From NCBI GenBank assembly GCA_019116865.1, contig DXAW01000028.1:1-64000 (forward strand): DNA of 64,000 bases, given 5' to 3'. This document shows, one piece after another, positions 7,335 through 16,724 of the stretch (the stretch's first letter is position 1; the number at the start of each line of letters is the position of its first letter). Under the pieces are notes generated by a model, which was not told the DNA's origin, ran no database searches, and saw only the letters and a program-made list of their open reading frames with translations. The position numbers and the translations under genes are program-made. This DNA is from Candidatus Coprenecus stercoravium. Its GTDB lineage: Bacteria; Bacteroidota; Bacteroidia; Bacteroidales; UBA932.

Positions 7335-9269
7335 TCAGAAATCGAAGGACAGGCCGCCTATGACATTGGCGCCCGGCATCGGAAAGCCGGCATTGATCTC
7401 ATACTGCCAGTTGAGCAGATTCTCACCGCGTACCCACACCGACATCCAGTCCAGAATCCGGAAAGAGGCCCTCACATTCCACAGCACAAAGTCCTCCTGA
7501 ACTGGATCCGCCCCGGTCTGAGTATACAGCCCCGCTATATACTGCACGCCTGTGGAAGCATACCAACGCCCGTGGGAGAAGGCTCCTCCGACATACAGTT
7601 TGTGCTCAGGAGCAGCCACCACCGGATATTTCATATGCAGATAACTGTAATTGGCATCCACGGACCAGTCCCCGGATATACGCCAGGCCGCCTGCGCCTC
7701 GACACCGGCGTTACGCAAGGCACCTGCATTGACATTCTGCGGTCTGCCGTCCGTCATCTGCGTCATGATAAAATTGTCACCGTCGATATAAAACACATTG
7801 ACTCCGTACGAGAGTCTTCCCCCCAGCAGTTTCTGGGAGACGGCCAGCTCATAGTTCCACATCCGTTCCGGACGGAGGGCGGCATTGGCGCTGCCCCACA
7901 TGAACATCTCACGAATAAGGGGATAACGGAAGCCCTTGCCTGCCGAGAGCTTCACTTCCACGGCATACGGCAGATGCACGGACACGCCTGCCTGAGGCAC
8001 CCACTCTGTACCCACATGGGAATGGTGGTCAACTCTAAGGCCGGCATCCAGTGTCACCCACCTGCCGATATTCTGACGGAAGTCCACATAGCCGGCCACC
8101 TCATGCTGAGTCATGTCTATGATATCGTCCCGCTCTCCGGTACGGTCTCCCTGCACATACTGGTTCCATGCACTGCCCCCGAAGCGGTACCAGTCCACCC
8201 CGGCCGTGAGACGGTTGCCCTTGAAGAGTCTGACACTCTGATATGCGGATATCCCCATCATGTCGTCAATGGAGTTGAAACGATAGTCCAGAGGCTGATT
8301 ATCCGTTGAGTCCAGCGGATGATAGCCGTCATTGACACGGTGGCGTCCCCAGTTGTAAAACACGCTCACGGCGCCTGACGTCCGCTCGTATTCGTTCTCA
8401 ATGGCCAGCGAGGTCATGCCGCGGGTAATGCTCTGGTCCGCATCCGCAAGAGGATTCCCCACCGTTCCGGGATTGGAGGCATTGAAATGAGTCACATTGA
8501 CATCTCCCCTCACCTTCCAGTTACGCTTGAAATCGTAACCAAGCTTGGCATAACCGCCGTACTGCTCGAATCCCATATCCGGACGGTGACCGTCCGTCCT
8601 GTTGTATGAGACGCTGACAATACTCGAGAAACCCTTGTAGCGCACTCTGTTGGTCACTTCTGTCTGGACAGTGTTCCAGGAGCCGTAACCGGCGTTGATA
8701 CTGGTACGCACGCCGTCATGCTCCATTTTGCGGGTAACGATATTGACCACACCTCCCATGGCATTTGAGCCGTAAAGCACGGAAGCCGGTCCGCGCAGCA
8801 CCTCCACCTGCTCGGCCATCAGCGACTGGTATGAGTCCGATATCGGGTGACCGAACATACCCATATACTGAGGATGGCCGTCGATAAGCACCATTACCCT
8901 GCCGGAGCCCCCGCTGAGTCCTCTGATGGAGATATTGCCTGCCGCCCCGTCAGAGACTCCGTAGCCCATGACTCCCCTGGATGTGGAGAAGAAACCCGGC
9001 ACCTGCTCGGTCAGCACTGGAAGCAGTGACGGAGTGTAGGAATATTCTATCGCCGGACGTTCCAGTATACTGACTGTAAGCGGAAGATGACGGATATCCG
9101 TCTTGTTGCGGGTACCTGTGACCACCACCGGAGACAGCTCCTCATTCCAGCCCCGGCCGGTACTGTCGGCATCCGCCCCGTATATTTCCACCGCTTTTGC
9201 ATCAATCCCTGTAATAAGACAAAGCAGCAGGACCGCTGCCGTCCTCAATATTGTTGCCGTATATTTCAT
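7335..9269 (-). CDS. TonB-dependent outer-membrane receptor (CirA/BtuB type)
   Basis: Outer-membrane importer of 644 residues from the chosen start. A signal peptide (MKYTATILRTAAVLLLCLITGIDAKA) begins at 9269; an in-frame ATG 42 bases upstream would add residues without a signal-like character, and the -7 box lies between the two, so the shorter form is preferred. A plug domain follows, with the TonB-box-like SPVVVTGTR, the LIDGHPQYMG loop and VEVLRGPASVLYGSNAMGGVVNI, then a 22-stranded-type barrel ending in the terminal aromatic pattern GGLSFDF. Ligand is unknown (siderophore, cobalamin or other). No riboswitch was recognised upstream. Confidence 0.9.
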   Translation of the reverse strand: MKYTATILRTAAVLLLCLITGIDAKAVEIYGADADSTGRGWNEELSPVVVTGTRNKTDIRHLPLTVSILERPAIEYSYTPSLLPVLTEQVPGFFSTSRGVMGYGVSDGAAGNISIRGLSGGSGRVMVLIDGHPQYMGMFGHPISDSYQSLMAEQVEVLRGPASVLYGSNAMGGVVNIVTRKMEHDGVRTSINAGYGSWNTVQTEVTNRVRYKGFSSIVSVSYNRTDGHRPDMGFEQYGGYAKLGYDFKRNWKVRGDVNVTHFNASNPGTVGNPLADADQSITRGMTSLAIENEYERTSGAVSVFYNWGRHRVNDGYHPLDSTDNQPLDYRFNSIDDMMGISAYQSVRLFKGNRLTAGVDWYRFGGSAWNQYVQGDRTGERDDIIDMTQHEVAGYVDFRQNIGRWVTLDAGLRVDHHSHVGTEWVPQAGVSVHLPYAVEVKLSAGKGFRYPLIREMFMWGSANAALRPERMWNYELAVSQKLLGGRLSYGVNVFYIDGDNFIMTQMTDGRPQNVNAGALRNAGVEAQAAWRISGDWSVDANYSYLHMKYPVVAAPEHKLYVGGAFSHGRWYASTGVQYIAGLYTQTGADPVQEDFVLWNVRASFRILDWMSVWVRGENLLNWQYEINAGFPMPGANVIGGLSFDF

Positions 9270-9275
9270 AGTGCG

Positions 9276-9283
9276 CAAATATA
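9276..9283 (-). promoter_or_regulatory. -7 box directly before the TonB receptor gene
   Basis: Minus-strand TATATTTG ends six bases before the ATG at 9269, so transcripts would start at or next to the start codon. Confidence 0.45.
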
Positions 9284-9327
9284 CTATATCCGCAGCTGAC
9301 ATTTGTACCAATTTTACAGATTGTATT

Positions 9328-9335
9328 TATATTTG
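9328..9335 (+). promoter_or_regulatory. -7 box directly before the PASTA protein gene
   Basis: TATATTTG, exact TAnnTTTG, ends five bases before the ATG at 9341. A TTTG at 9302-9305 lies about 22 bases upstream, close to the -33 distance. Confidence 0.5.
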
Positions 9336-9340
9336 CAGTC

Positions 9341-10138
9341 ATGAAAAGACCTGTTTTAATGAACATACTGATTGTCATAGCCGTCCTGATCGTCGGCTAT
9401 GTCATCGTCAATCTGTCTCTGAGACTTATCACCAGACACAATCAGGAACTGTCCGTGCCGGATTTCGCAGGTATGAGCCTGGAGGAGGCAGGAGCCGCAG
9501 CCGAAGCCGCCGGACTTAGAATAGAAGTCACCGACTCTGTCTACATAAGAGGTATGGAAAGAGGCTCTGTCTCCAGACAGAATCCTCTGCCGGGAAGCCA
9601 CGTCAAGAAAAACAGACGGATACTGCTGGTCATTAATTCCGTGATACCGCGTCAGTCCACGATGCCGTCTCTTACCGGATATTCCCTAAGACAGGCCAAG
9701 ACCGAGCTGATATCCAACGGACTCAAAGTAGGGAGACTGATCTACCGCCCGGACATGGCCACCAACAACGTTCTGGCTCAGCAATATCATGGAGAGGACA
9801 TAGCTCCCGGCACCAGGCTTGACAGCGGTACGGCCATCGACCTGATACTGGGCCTCAATCCCAACGACAGCACCACATTCGTACCCAATGTGATAGGATA
9901 CAAATACCAGATGGCCACCGAACTGCTGCTGGACAATTCCCTCAATATCTACCGGTGCGAGTTCGACAGCACAGCCGTAACTTACTCCGACTCACTTGAA
10001 GCCTACGTATACAGCCAGTATCCTCCTGCATCGGACTCCATTGCCGTAAGGATAGGATCTTCAGTGGCCCTGTTTCTATCCAAGGACATAACCCGAATCC
10101 CCGTACCGGATGAATCAGACAGCACAGACACTATCTGA
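9341..10138 (+). CDS. Membrane-anchored PASTA-domain protein
   Basis: 265 residues: a short cytoplasmic start, one transmembrane helix (about 8-28), then three PASTA repeats outside (about 37-103, 104-177 and 178-255), each with the pattern VPD.xGMSLEEA...GL.. and a closing Gly-Ser/Asp-xV segment. PASTA repeats usually bind muropeptides, but there is no kinase or transpeptidase domain attached. In Bacteroidota, stand-alone PASTA proteins of this size commonly sit directly before the RluD gene, as here. The 3' end overlaps rluD by 29 bases. Role in envelope sensing is inference. Confidence 0.88.
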   Translation: MKRPVLMNILIVIAVLIVGYVIVNLSLRLITRHNQELSVPDFAGMSLEEAGAAAEAAGLRIEVTDSVYIRGMERGSVSRQNPLPGSHVKKNRRILLVINSVIPRQSTMPSLTGYSLRQAKTELISNGLKVGRLIYRPDMATNNVLAQQYHGEDIAPGTRLDSGTAIDLILGLNPNDSTTFVPNVIGYKYQMATELLLDNSLNIYRCEFDSTAVTYSDSLEAYVYSQYPPASDSIAVRIGSSVALFLSKDITRIPVPDESDSTDTI

Positions 10139-11174
10139 GGAGTGGGATGACTCCGGAGAGCTGGACAGTCAGGAGATGTTCGAGCACTACAGTCTGACTG
10201 TAGACAAGGGACAGAGCCTGCTCCGCATAGACAAATTTCTCACCGCACATATCGAGGGGGCTTCCAGACACCGCATCCAGCTGGCCATCAGCGCCGGCTG
10301 CGTCTTCGTCAACGGTACTGCCGTCAAGGCCAACTATAAAGTAAAGCCGCTTGACTCCATCAGGATAATGCTGCCGTACAAACGGAGGGGATTCGAAATA
10401 CTGCCTGAGAAGATGGATCTGGACATACGCTACGAAGACGAGGACGTACTGGTGGTCAACAAGCCGGCCGGACTGGTGGTGCATCCCGGATGCGGGCACT
10501 ACACCGGTACCCTGCTCAACGGACTTGCCTGGTATCTGGGACGGAGCCAGGGGCCTGAGGCGGAAGATGACAGAATGGGCATTCTGGTTCACCGCATAGA
10601 CATGGACACGTCAGGAACTCTGCTCATAGCCAAGAACGACACGGCACAGGCCTTTCTGGCGCGCCAGTTTTTCGACCACTCCATCGAAAGAAAATACACG
10701 GCCATTGTCTGGGGCGACATGGAACAGGACTCAGGCACGGTGACCGGCGACATAGGCAGGGATCCCAACGACAGACTTAGATTCAAGGTAGTGGAGGACG
10801 GGACCGGCAAACATGCGGTCACTCATTGGAAGGTAATCGAGAGACTTGGCTACATTACTGTCGTGGAGTGCATCCTTGAGACCGGACGCACACATCAGAT
10901 AAGAGTTCACATGAATCATATCGGGCACCCGCTGTTCAATGACAGCCGCTATGGAGGAGACCGCATACTCAAGGGCACCCTTTACTCGAAATACAGGCAG
11001 TTCATCGACAACTGCTTCGAGATACTGCCGCGTCAGGCACTCCATGCCGGCACAATAGGATTTATCCATCCACGCACCAGACAGAAAATCTCGGTTACGA
11101 GCGAACTGCCGTCAGACATGACTGCTCTGATAGACAAATTCCGTAATTTCGTAAGCAGCCGCCGCAATTCCTAG
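10110..11174 (+). CDS. rluD: Ribosomal large-subunit pseudouridine synthase, RluD family
   Basis: Makes pseudouridine in helix 69 of 23S rRNA (family role). 354 residues: an S4 RNA-binding domain (about 37-95, RIDKFLTAH...SRHRIQLAI..G.VFVNG) and the RluA-type catalytic domain with HRIDMDTSGTLL, catalytic D164. GRTHQIRVHM near residue 255 is the family's second signature. The ATG at 10110 lies inside the preceding gene; an alternative ATG at 10176 would remove 22 poorly conserved residues. It converges on the next gene with only three bases between the two stop codons. Confidence 0.93.
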   Translation: MNQTAQTLSEEWDDSGELDSQEMFEHYSLTVDKGQSLLRIDKFLTAHIEGASRHRIQLAISAGCVFVNGTAVKANYKVKPLDSIRIMLPYKRRGFEILPEKMDLDIRYEDEDVLVVNKPAGLVVHPGCGHYTGTLLNGLAWYLGRSQGPEAEDDRMGILVHRIDMDTSGTLLIAKNDTAQAFLARQFFDHSIERKYTAIVWGDMEQDSGTVTGDIGRDPNDRLRFKVVEDGTGKHAVTHWKVIERLGYITVVECILETGRTHQIRVHMNHIGHPLFNDSRYGGDRILKGTLYSKYRQFIDNCFEILPRQALHAGTIGFIHPRTRQKISVTSELPSDMTALIDKFRNFVSSRRNS

Positions 11175-11177
11175 CCG

Positions 11178-14000
11178 CTACCGGCGGTGAGGAGGAGGGC
11201 CTCCGGGACCGCGTCCGCGCATGCCGCCCATCATCTTGTCGAAGTTGCCGAAACGGTATACCAGGCTGATTATGAAATACTGGCCCAGAGTATTATTGTA
11301 GACGTCCTCGATATAGTTGTCCGTGGTATTGCGGTAATTGTTCCTCGACTGGTTCAATATATCGTAGACCTTGAAGCGGAGGGTCATCTTCTTTTTCAGG
11401 AACTGCTGTGATATCTCTGCGTTCCAAGTCAGATTAGGCTCGCCGAAGCCGTCCTCATAACCGAAATAATAGTTGTAGCGGGCATCTGTTGCTATCTCCA
11501 TGCCCCACGGAAGAGTAGCGGTAACCTCTGCGAAAACGGCATTGTCCCATGTGTCGGAACGCGCCTGAGACGCTATCTCATACCACGCTTTTCGATATGA
11601 CGCCTTCGCACCCAGACGGGTCTCCACATAATCGTTCCTGTAGACAAGAGACAGGTCCTCCGTAAGGGAAAGCGTAGTGGTCCTGCCGGCTATCAGGTCA
11701 TCCATAATCTCGTCCAGGGTCGTGGCAGTGGTATCATTGCCGGTATATGACAGGCTGCTGGTCACAGCACCTCTAGTGAAAGACATGATGGAGAAGCCTG
11801 ACTTGGCTATCTGCGAATTTATCATGAGCATCAGGTCACCGCCCAGTACCGGCTTGTCGGAGTTGACGGGCGCCGTATACTGGACACCCGAGCCGTCATA
11901 CCAGCTGGCGTTGATGATATCGTCCTTCGTATAATTGAATCCTCCCATCAGGGCGAATGTCGAGAAGGTCTTCATGTCAGTATAGTCGTAATGCATCCTC
12001 AGTCTGTGCTGGAATTCCGGACGCAGCGCAGCGTTACCGAGAGAGACATACAGAGGGTCCGAATTATCAGGAACCGGCATCAATTGATTGACAGTAGGCT
12101 CGGAAGTACGGCCCCAGTAGAACATTCTCAGGAACTCATGATCGGAGAAATTGTATTCAAAGCGTGCTGAAGGCGCGAAATTCCACACGGTATAGGACGT
12201 ATCCCTCGCCGCCCCCATCTGCCCTACAGTACGGGTAGTGGACGGCTCGGCGTTGACACCTATCTGCAAGTTGTACTTCTCCTCCTGCTTCATCATGCTC
12301 ACCTGCATCCTGTGACTGGTAAATGTATTCCGCATACGGCTGGAATAATCCTCTATCAATGCCCCGGAGACATTGTCGTAAGTCATTTTCTCGGACTGAT
12401 ACTGACGCCAGTCAAAACGATAGGAACCGAGCAGGAAAAAGTTCCTGCCCAACGGCTCGGTGTAGGTAAGATCCGCAGACACCGAATAGTCCTCGTCTTT
12501 CTGGTCATATCTCTGGTCCACGACCTCGGTTCCGGAAAGAAGATTATCCGCATAGGTATTGGTCTCTGAATAATTGGTTCCGGAATACTCATTGTCAGCC
12601 AACGAGTAATCCACATTAAGGGACAGTGTACGTCCCTTGGTCTCCCCTATCTTCTGCCTTAAAAGCAGACGGCCCCTTGTCCGCCATGAGATACCGTCCG
12701 ACGCGGACTCGCTGGTTCCGTCATTGACTTTTCCGCTTTGTGAATTGTCCGTCGAATATGTGCTCGCCTCATCATAGCGGCTGCGTCCGTAGTTGAACCT
12801 GGGACGGAAAAGCAACGAGGTCTTGTCATTGAACTTATAGTCCAGCTCCACACCGCCGCGGTGACCGTCGCTGAAAAAACGGCTGGTCTCGGAATTGTCC
12901 GTAATCAGACTGGAGCCGTCACTGAGGAAGGTCGTCCTGCTGCTGCGCTCCTCCACGTCCCTTATCGAGCCGCTATAGAGATAATTGCCCCCCAGCTCCC
13001 GGTCCTTGTCTCCCCCGATGTTCATATTGGCGTTTACTCCGGCCATCCACGAGGTCATGATACCTCCTCTGTTTCCTCCGAAGCCCCGTCCGCGCATACC
13101 GCCTCCCATCTCGCTGTTCATATCGTTGAATCCACGGTTGTTGGTATTGTTTCCGTTGAGGATGAAGCTTATCTGATTGTTCTCGGTGAAGCGGCCTATC
13201 ATACCGGAAGCCTGATAACGCGCATCATGTTCTTCTGTCTGAAGGTCATGTCCTCCTCCGGCAGTCACATTGCCGAACCACGCCTCCAGCATACCCGGCT
13301 TGATGCTAAGGTCTATGACCTTCTCCTCATTGCCGTCGTCTATACCGGTGAACTCGGCCTGATCGGACTTCTTGTCCACAATCTTCACTTTCTGGATTAT
13401 CTGGGCAGGAATGTTCTTGGAGGCCAGCGAGGGGTCATCCAGGAAAAACTCCTTGCCGTCTATCAGAATCTTGTTTATCGTCTCTCCCTGATAGGAAATG
13501 GCACCGTCACTGCTCACCTCCACTCCCTGAAGCTTCTTGAGCAGGTCCTCCAGGACATCATTGTCGGACGTCTTGTAGGCGGCGGCGCTGTATTCTATGG
13601 TATCCTTCTTGACCACTATTGGATTACCGACAGCCGAGACGACCACTGCGTCAAGCATCTCTATGTTCTGATTCATGAAAAGCTCTCCCAGATCATTGAC
13701 ACCGTTGCCGACAATTATATTCCGGCCCAGAGTCTTATAGCCCATAAGCTCTGCGATGAAGACATATCTTCCGGCTGGGACGGGAGATATAACACCGACC
13801 CCGTTGCCGTCCGTCATGGCGTAATAGGCGCCGGCCGGAGTGCCGTCCCGGGATACATATATCGTAGCATATGACACAGGCTCCGATGTCAATGAGTCTG
13901 TCAGTTTCACCTTGACCGAACCGCCCCTTTCCTGAGCGGTCATGGCGAAGCTCGAAAAGAAGAGCAGGACAATGAGCGGAATAATGTATTTATGGATCAT
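11178..14000 (-). CDS. Outer-membrane beta-barrel protein with carboxypeptidase-regulatory-like domain
   Basis: 940 residues with a signal peptide (1-22, ending AMTA), a CarboxypepD_reg-like Ig-type domain (about 28-110), a plug-like region (about 115-240, with VEVSSDGAISYQG and KILIDGKEFF) and a large barrel of the PF14905 type. A Gly/Arg/Met-rich patch (GGGMRGRGFGGNRGG, about 298-312) and a C-terminal tail GGMRGRGPGGPPPHRR extend beyond the barrel, instead of the usual terminal aromatic residue. Such proteins are common in Bacteroidota and mostly of unknown substrate. It follows ruvC by 52 bases on the same strand and may be co-transcribed with serS-ruvC. Confidence 0.85.
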   Translation of the reverse strand: MIHKYIIPLIVLLFFSSFAMTAQERGGSVKVKLTDSLTSEPVSYATIYVSRDGTPAGAYYAMTDGNGVGVISPVPAGRYVFIAELMGYKTLGRNIIVGNGVNDLGELFMNQNIEMLDAVVVSAVGNPIVVKKDTIEYSAAAYKTSDNDVLEDLLKKLQGVEVSSDGAISYQGETINKILIDGKEFFLDDPSLASKNIPAQIIQKVKIVDKKSDQAEFTGIDDGNEEKVIDLSIKPGMLEAWFGNVTAGGGHDLQTEEHDARYQASGMIGRFTENNQISFILNGNNTNNRGFNDMNSEMGGGMRGRGFGGNRGGIMTSWMAGVNANMNIGGDKDRELGGNYLYSGSIRDVEERSSRTTFLSDGSSLITDNSETSRFFSDGHRGGVELDYKFNDKTSLLFRPRFNYGRSRYDEASTYSTDNSQSGKVNDGTSESASDGISWRTRGRLLLRQKIGETKGRTLSLNVDYSLADNEYSGTNYSETNTYADNLLSGTEVVDQRYDQKDEDYSVSADLTYTEPLGRNFFLLGSYRFDWRQYQSEKMTYDNVSGALIEDYSSRMRNTFTSHRMQVSMMKQEEKYNLQIGVNAEPSTTRTVGQMGAARDTSYTVWNFAPSARFEYNFSDHEFLRMFYWGRTSEPTVNQLMPVPDNSDPLYVSLGNAALRPEFQHRLRMHYDYTDMKTFSTFALMGGFNYTKDDIINASWYDGSGVQYTAPVNSDKPVLGGDLMLMINSQIAKSGFSIMSFTRGAVTSSLSYTGNDTTATTLDEIMDDLIAGRTTTLSLTEDLSLVYRNDYVETRLGAKASYRKAWYEIASQARSDTWDNAVFAEVTATLPWGMEIATDARYNYYFGYEDGFGEPNLTWNAEISQQFLKKKMTLRFKVYDILNQSRNNYRNTTDNYIEDVYNNTLGQYFIISLVYRFGNFDKMMGGMRGRGPGGPPPHRR

Positions 14001-14052
14001 CGTGGGTCCGTATGGATATATGTACCTTTTGACAACTATAATCTGAAAAAGT

Positions 14053-14613
14053 TTATTGCCTGACCCGGTCCGGATGCGCTTTTATAAACTTCTCCCAGTT
14101 GGTGGAATTCTCCGTATCGGCAAACGGATTGACCAGCTGGTAAAAATGGCACATTGCTATGGCCAAAGCATCCGTAGCGTCCAGAAACTCCGACTTGAAC
14201 TCAGTGGAGAGGGTGCGGGAAAGGATGAGCGCCACCTGTTCCTTTGATGCGGCTCCCTGCCCCGTGACAGCCATCTTCACCTTCCTGGGAGCATACTCGA
14301 ATATAGGGATGTTCCTGGATATGGCGGCTGCGATGGCCGCACCCTGAGCACGGCCCAGCTTGAGCATAACCTGGGCGTTCTTACCATAGAACGGAGCCTC
14401 AACGGCAAGGTCGTCCGGAGAATAACGGTCGATAATACGGCCGACCTCGGTGAAAATAGTGTTGAGCTTTGCGAAATTGTCTCTTTCCTTCCTGAGATCC
14501 AGCACACCCATGTCCACATAATGGACCTTGCGTCTGTCAGCAAGAATAACCCCGTAACCAAGTATCATGGTCCCGGGGTCTATTCCAAGTATTACTCTCC
14601 GGCCTTCTGTCAT
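14053..14613 (-). CDS. ruvC: Holliday-junction endonuclease RuvC
   Basis: Dimeric resolvase that cuts four-way junctions with RuvAB. 186 residues, normal length. The four acidic metal ligands are seen: D12 in GIDPGT, E72 in VEAPFYGKN, and D144 and D147 in LDATDALAIA. The start codon overlaps the serS stop codon by one base (TGATG), so translation is likely coupled. ruvA and ruvB are not in the window. Confidence 0.96.
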   Translation of the reverse strand: MTEGRRVILGIDPGTMILGYGVILADRRKVHYVDMGVLDLRKERDNFAKLNTIFTEVGRIIDRYSPDDLAVEAPFYGKNAQVMLKLGRAQGAAIAAAISRNIPIFEYAPRKVKMAVTGQGAASKEQVALILSRTLSTEFKSEFLDATDALAIAMCHFYQLVNPFADTENSTNWEKFIKAHPDRVRQ

Positions 14614-15884
14614 CAGTCTATCCTGATAAATCTGGTGTACTCCTGCAGTACCTTGGGAATATTTATTCCGTCAGGTGTCTGGTTATTCTCCAGAATGGCT
14701 GCGACTATCCTGGGTAAAGCCAGCGAGCTGCCGTTGAGAGTATGGGCCAGATTCATCCTGCCCTCACTATCCTTATATCTGAGTTTGAGCCTGTTGGCCT
14801 GATAAGACTTGAAATTGGACACAGAGCTTACCTCCAGCCATCTCTTCTGGGCCGCTGAATACACCTCGAAATCATAGGTTATAGCAGATGTGAAGCTCAT
14901 GTCACCTCCGCACAGACGGACGATACGGTACGGCAAGTCCAGTGAATTGACAAGCCGCTCCACGTGAAGCACCATCTCGTTGAGAGCACGCTCGGATGCC
15001 TCGGGCAGGGAGAGCTGGACGATTTCCACCTTGTCGAACTGATGCAGGCGGTTAAGACCTCTCACATCCTTGCCGTAGGAACCGGCCTCGCGGCGGAAAC
15101 AAGGAGTATATGCCGTCATCTTAACGGGAAAATCCGACTCGGAGAGTATCGTGTCCCTGTAAATATTGGTCACAGGAACCTCAGCCGTAGGCACAAGATA
15201 GAACTTGTCCTGCGATGCGAAATACATCTGTCCCTCCTTGTCCGGAAGCTGGCCGGTCGCGAACGCCGACGCCTCGTTGACCATCACGGGCGGCTCGATC
15301 TCCATATAGCCGGCCTTTGTGTTGAAATCCAGAAAATACTGAATCAAAGACCTCTGCAACCTGGCGCCCTTTCCTTTATAGACAGGAAAACCGGCGCCCG
15401 TAAGTTTCACGCCCAGATCGAAATCTATTATATCGTACTTTGAGGCAAGTTCCCAATGAGGAAGCGCATCCTCGGAAAGGACCGGAATATCTCCGCCCAT
15501 ACGCACAATGACGTTGTCATCGGCATTCTTTCCAGCCGGAACTATGTCGTCGGGAATATTCGGAAGCTGCACCAGAAGCTCATTCTGCAATCTCTCGCTC
15601 TCCTCCATCCTGGCCTCTATCTTTTTGGAGAGATCTTTCATACCAGCCACCTCTTTCTTGGCGGCCTCGGCCTCATCCTTCCTTCCCTGCTGCATCAACG
15701 CCCCGATTTCCTTAGCCTTGGCTTTCTGAGCCGCCAGCGAGGCGTCAAGCTCTGTCTGGCAGGAACGCCTAACCCTGTCCTGCTCAAGTATTCTGTCCAC
15801 GATTCCGGATGCGTCAAAATTCTTGACAGCAAGCCTTTCCACTACGAATTGGGGATTCTCCCTCAAAAGTTTAAGAGTCAACAT
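14613..15884 (-). CDS. serS: Seryl-tRNA synthetase
   Basis: Class II synthetase of 423 residues. The N-terminal antiparallel coiled coil (about 25-105) that grips the long variable arm of tRNA-Ser is visible as charged heptads. The catalytic core has motif 2 (CFRREAGSYGKDVRGLNRLHQF, about 260-281) and motif 3 (NGSSLALPRIVAAILEN, near residue 384). It heads a serS-ruvC pair. Confidence 0.97.
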   Translation of the reverse strand: MLTLKLLRENPQFVVERLAVKNFDASGIVDRILEQDRVRRSCQTELDASLAAQKAKAKEIGALMQQGRKDEAEAAKKEVAGMKDLSKKIEARMEESERLQNELLVQLPNIPDDIVPAGKNADDNVIVRMGGDIPVLSEDALPHWELASKYDIIDFDLGVKLTGAGFPVYKGKGARLQRSLIQYFLDFNTKAGYMEIEPPVMVNEASAFATGQLPDKEGQMYFASQDKFYLVPTAEVPVTNIYRDTILSESDFPVKMTAYTPCFRREAGSYGKDVRGLNRLHQFDKVEIVQLSLPEASERALNEMVLHVERLVNSLDLPYRIVRLCGGDMSFTSAITYDFEVYSAAQKRWLEVSSVSNFKSYQANRLKLRYKDSEGRMNLAHTLNGSSLALPRIVAAILENNQTPDGINIPKVLQEYTRFIRID

Positions 15885-15920
15885 CTTTATATCAATTTTT
15901 CAACATGCGAATATATAATA

Positions 15921-15954
15921 AAAAAAGTTCCGAAGGATATTCCTCCGGAACTTA
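15921..15954 (-). terminator. Intrinsic terminator after rpmA
   Basis: Read on the minus strand, AAGTTCCG and CGGAACTT arms (15952-15945 and 15932-15925) with partly paired inner bases are followed by a run of seven T. It closes the rplU-rpmA unit. Confidence 0.85.
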
Positions 15955-15970
15955 TTCATTCTCACCGGTA

Positions 15971-16234
15971 CTATTCTGCTCCGGGAGGTACGATAGACAC
16001 ATACGAGCGGTTCTCCCTGGTCTTGCGGAAAGTCACCACTCCGTCCACGAGAGCGTAAAGAGTATGGTCCTTGCCCATGCCTACATTGCGGCCGGGATAG
16101 TGAACAGTGCCTCTCTGACGTACAAGGATGTTTCCGGCCTTGGCCATCTGACCGCCGAATAATTTGAGTCCAAGTCGTTTGCTATGTGATTCACGACCGT
16201 TCTTGGAACTACCGACACCTTTTTTATGAGCCAT
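15971..16234 (-). CDS. rpmA: Large ribosomal subunit protein bL27
   Basis: 87 residues. The N-terminus [16 protein letters not shown] and the central LGLKLFGGQ and [10 protein letters not shown] motifs are the bL27 signature; its N-terminal tail reaches the peptidyl-transferase centre. There is no cleavable N-terminal extension of the Firmicutes kind. It follows rplU by 18 bases, the usual rplU-rpmA order; obgE is not adjacent. Confidence 0.97.
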   Translation of the reverse strand: MAHKKGVGSSKNGRESHSKRLGLKLFGGQMAKAGNILVRQRGTVHYPGRNVGMGKDHTLYALVDGVVTFRKTRENRSYVSIVPPGAE

Positions 16235-16252
16235 AATAAGTCCTCCTTCAAA

Positions 16253-16561
16253 TTAAGCGATCTCTTCAATGAGAATCTGGGTTAAACACTGGCGGTGACC
16301 GTTGAGTTTCTGATATCCTTTACGACGTCTCTTCTTGAATACCAGAACCTTGTCTGCCTTTACATGATCTACGACAGTAGCTTTTACATTGACTCCCTCA
16401 ACGTAAGGAGTTCCTACTTTGACCGAACCGTTGTCATCGGTCAGAAGCACTTTGTTGAAATCCAAAGAAGCACCTTTCTCTCCCTCAAGACGGTTGACGA
16501 AAATCTTCTTTCCTTTCTCAACTTTGAATTGCTGTCCTGCAATATCTACAATTGCGTACAT
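16253..16561 (-). CDS. rplU: Large ribosomal subunit protein bL21
   Basis: 102 residues. MYAIVDIAGQQFKVEKGKKI at the start and FKKRRRKGYQKLNGHRQ near the C-terminus match bL21, which binds 23S rRNA. First gene of the rplU-rpmA unit; divergent from the P-loop protein gene at 16725. Confidence 0.97.
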   Translation of the reverse strand: MYAIVDIAGQQFKVEKGKKIFVNRLEGEKGASLDFNKVLLTDDNGSVKVGTPYVEGVNVKATVVDHVKADKVLVFKKRRRKGYQKLNGHRQCLTQILIEEIA

Positions 16562-16711
16562 TTAATAATAATTTTAAAGTTAGCGGCAGTAAGCGGTTAT
16601 TATACTTGCAAATAACTCTTATTCAGTAGCTTAGCAGCCTAAGTCAATATTTTTGGGAGAGCAAAATTAATACTTTTCCTCTTTTTTCACAAATTAAATA
16701 GAAAAAATTTC

Positions 16712-16719
16712 TATTTTTG
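16712..16719 (+). promoter_or_regulatory. -7 box directly before the P-loop protein gene
   Basis: TATTTTTG matches TAnnTTTG and ends five bases before the ATG at 16725. No clear -33 TTG. Confidence 0.4.
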
Positions 16720-16724
16720 AATCC

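Noticed and set aside
7317-8309. 330-codon open frame on the plus strand opposite the TonB receptor
   Set aside because: It is antisense to a well-supported receptor gene, is rich in His and Pro as expected from a reversed frame, and matches no family.
12861-13874. 337-codon open frame opposite the barrel protein
   Set aside because: Shadow of a gene with clear signal peptide and domains on the other strand.
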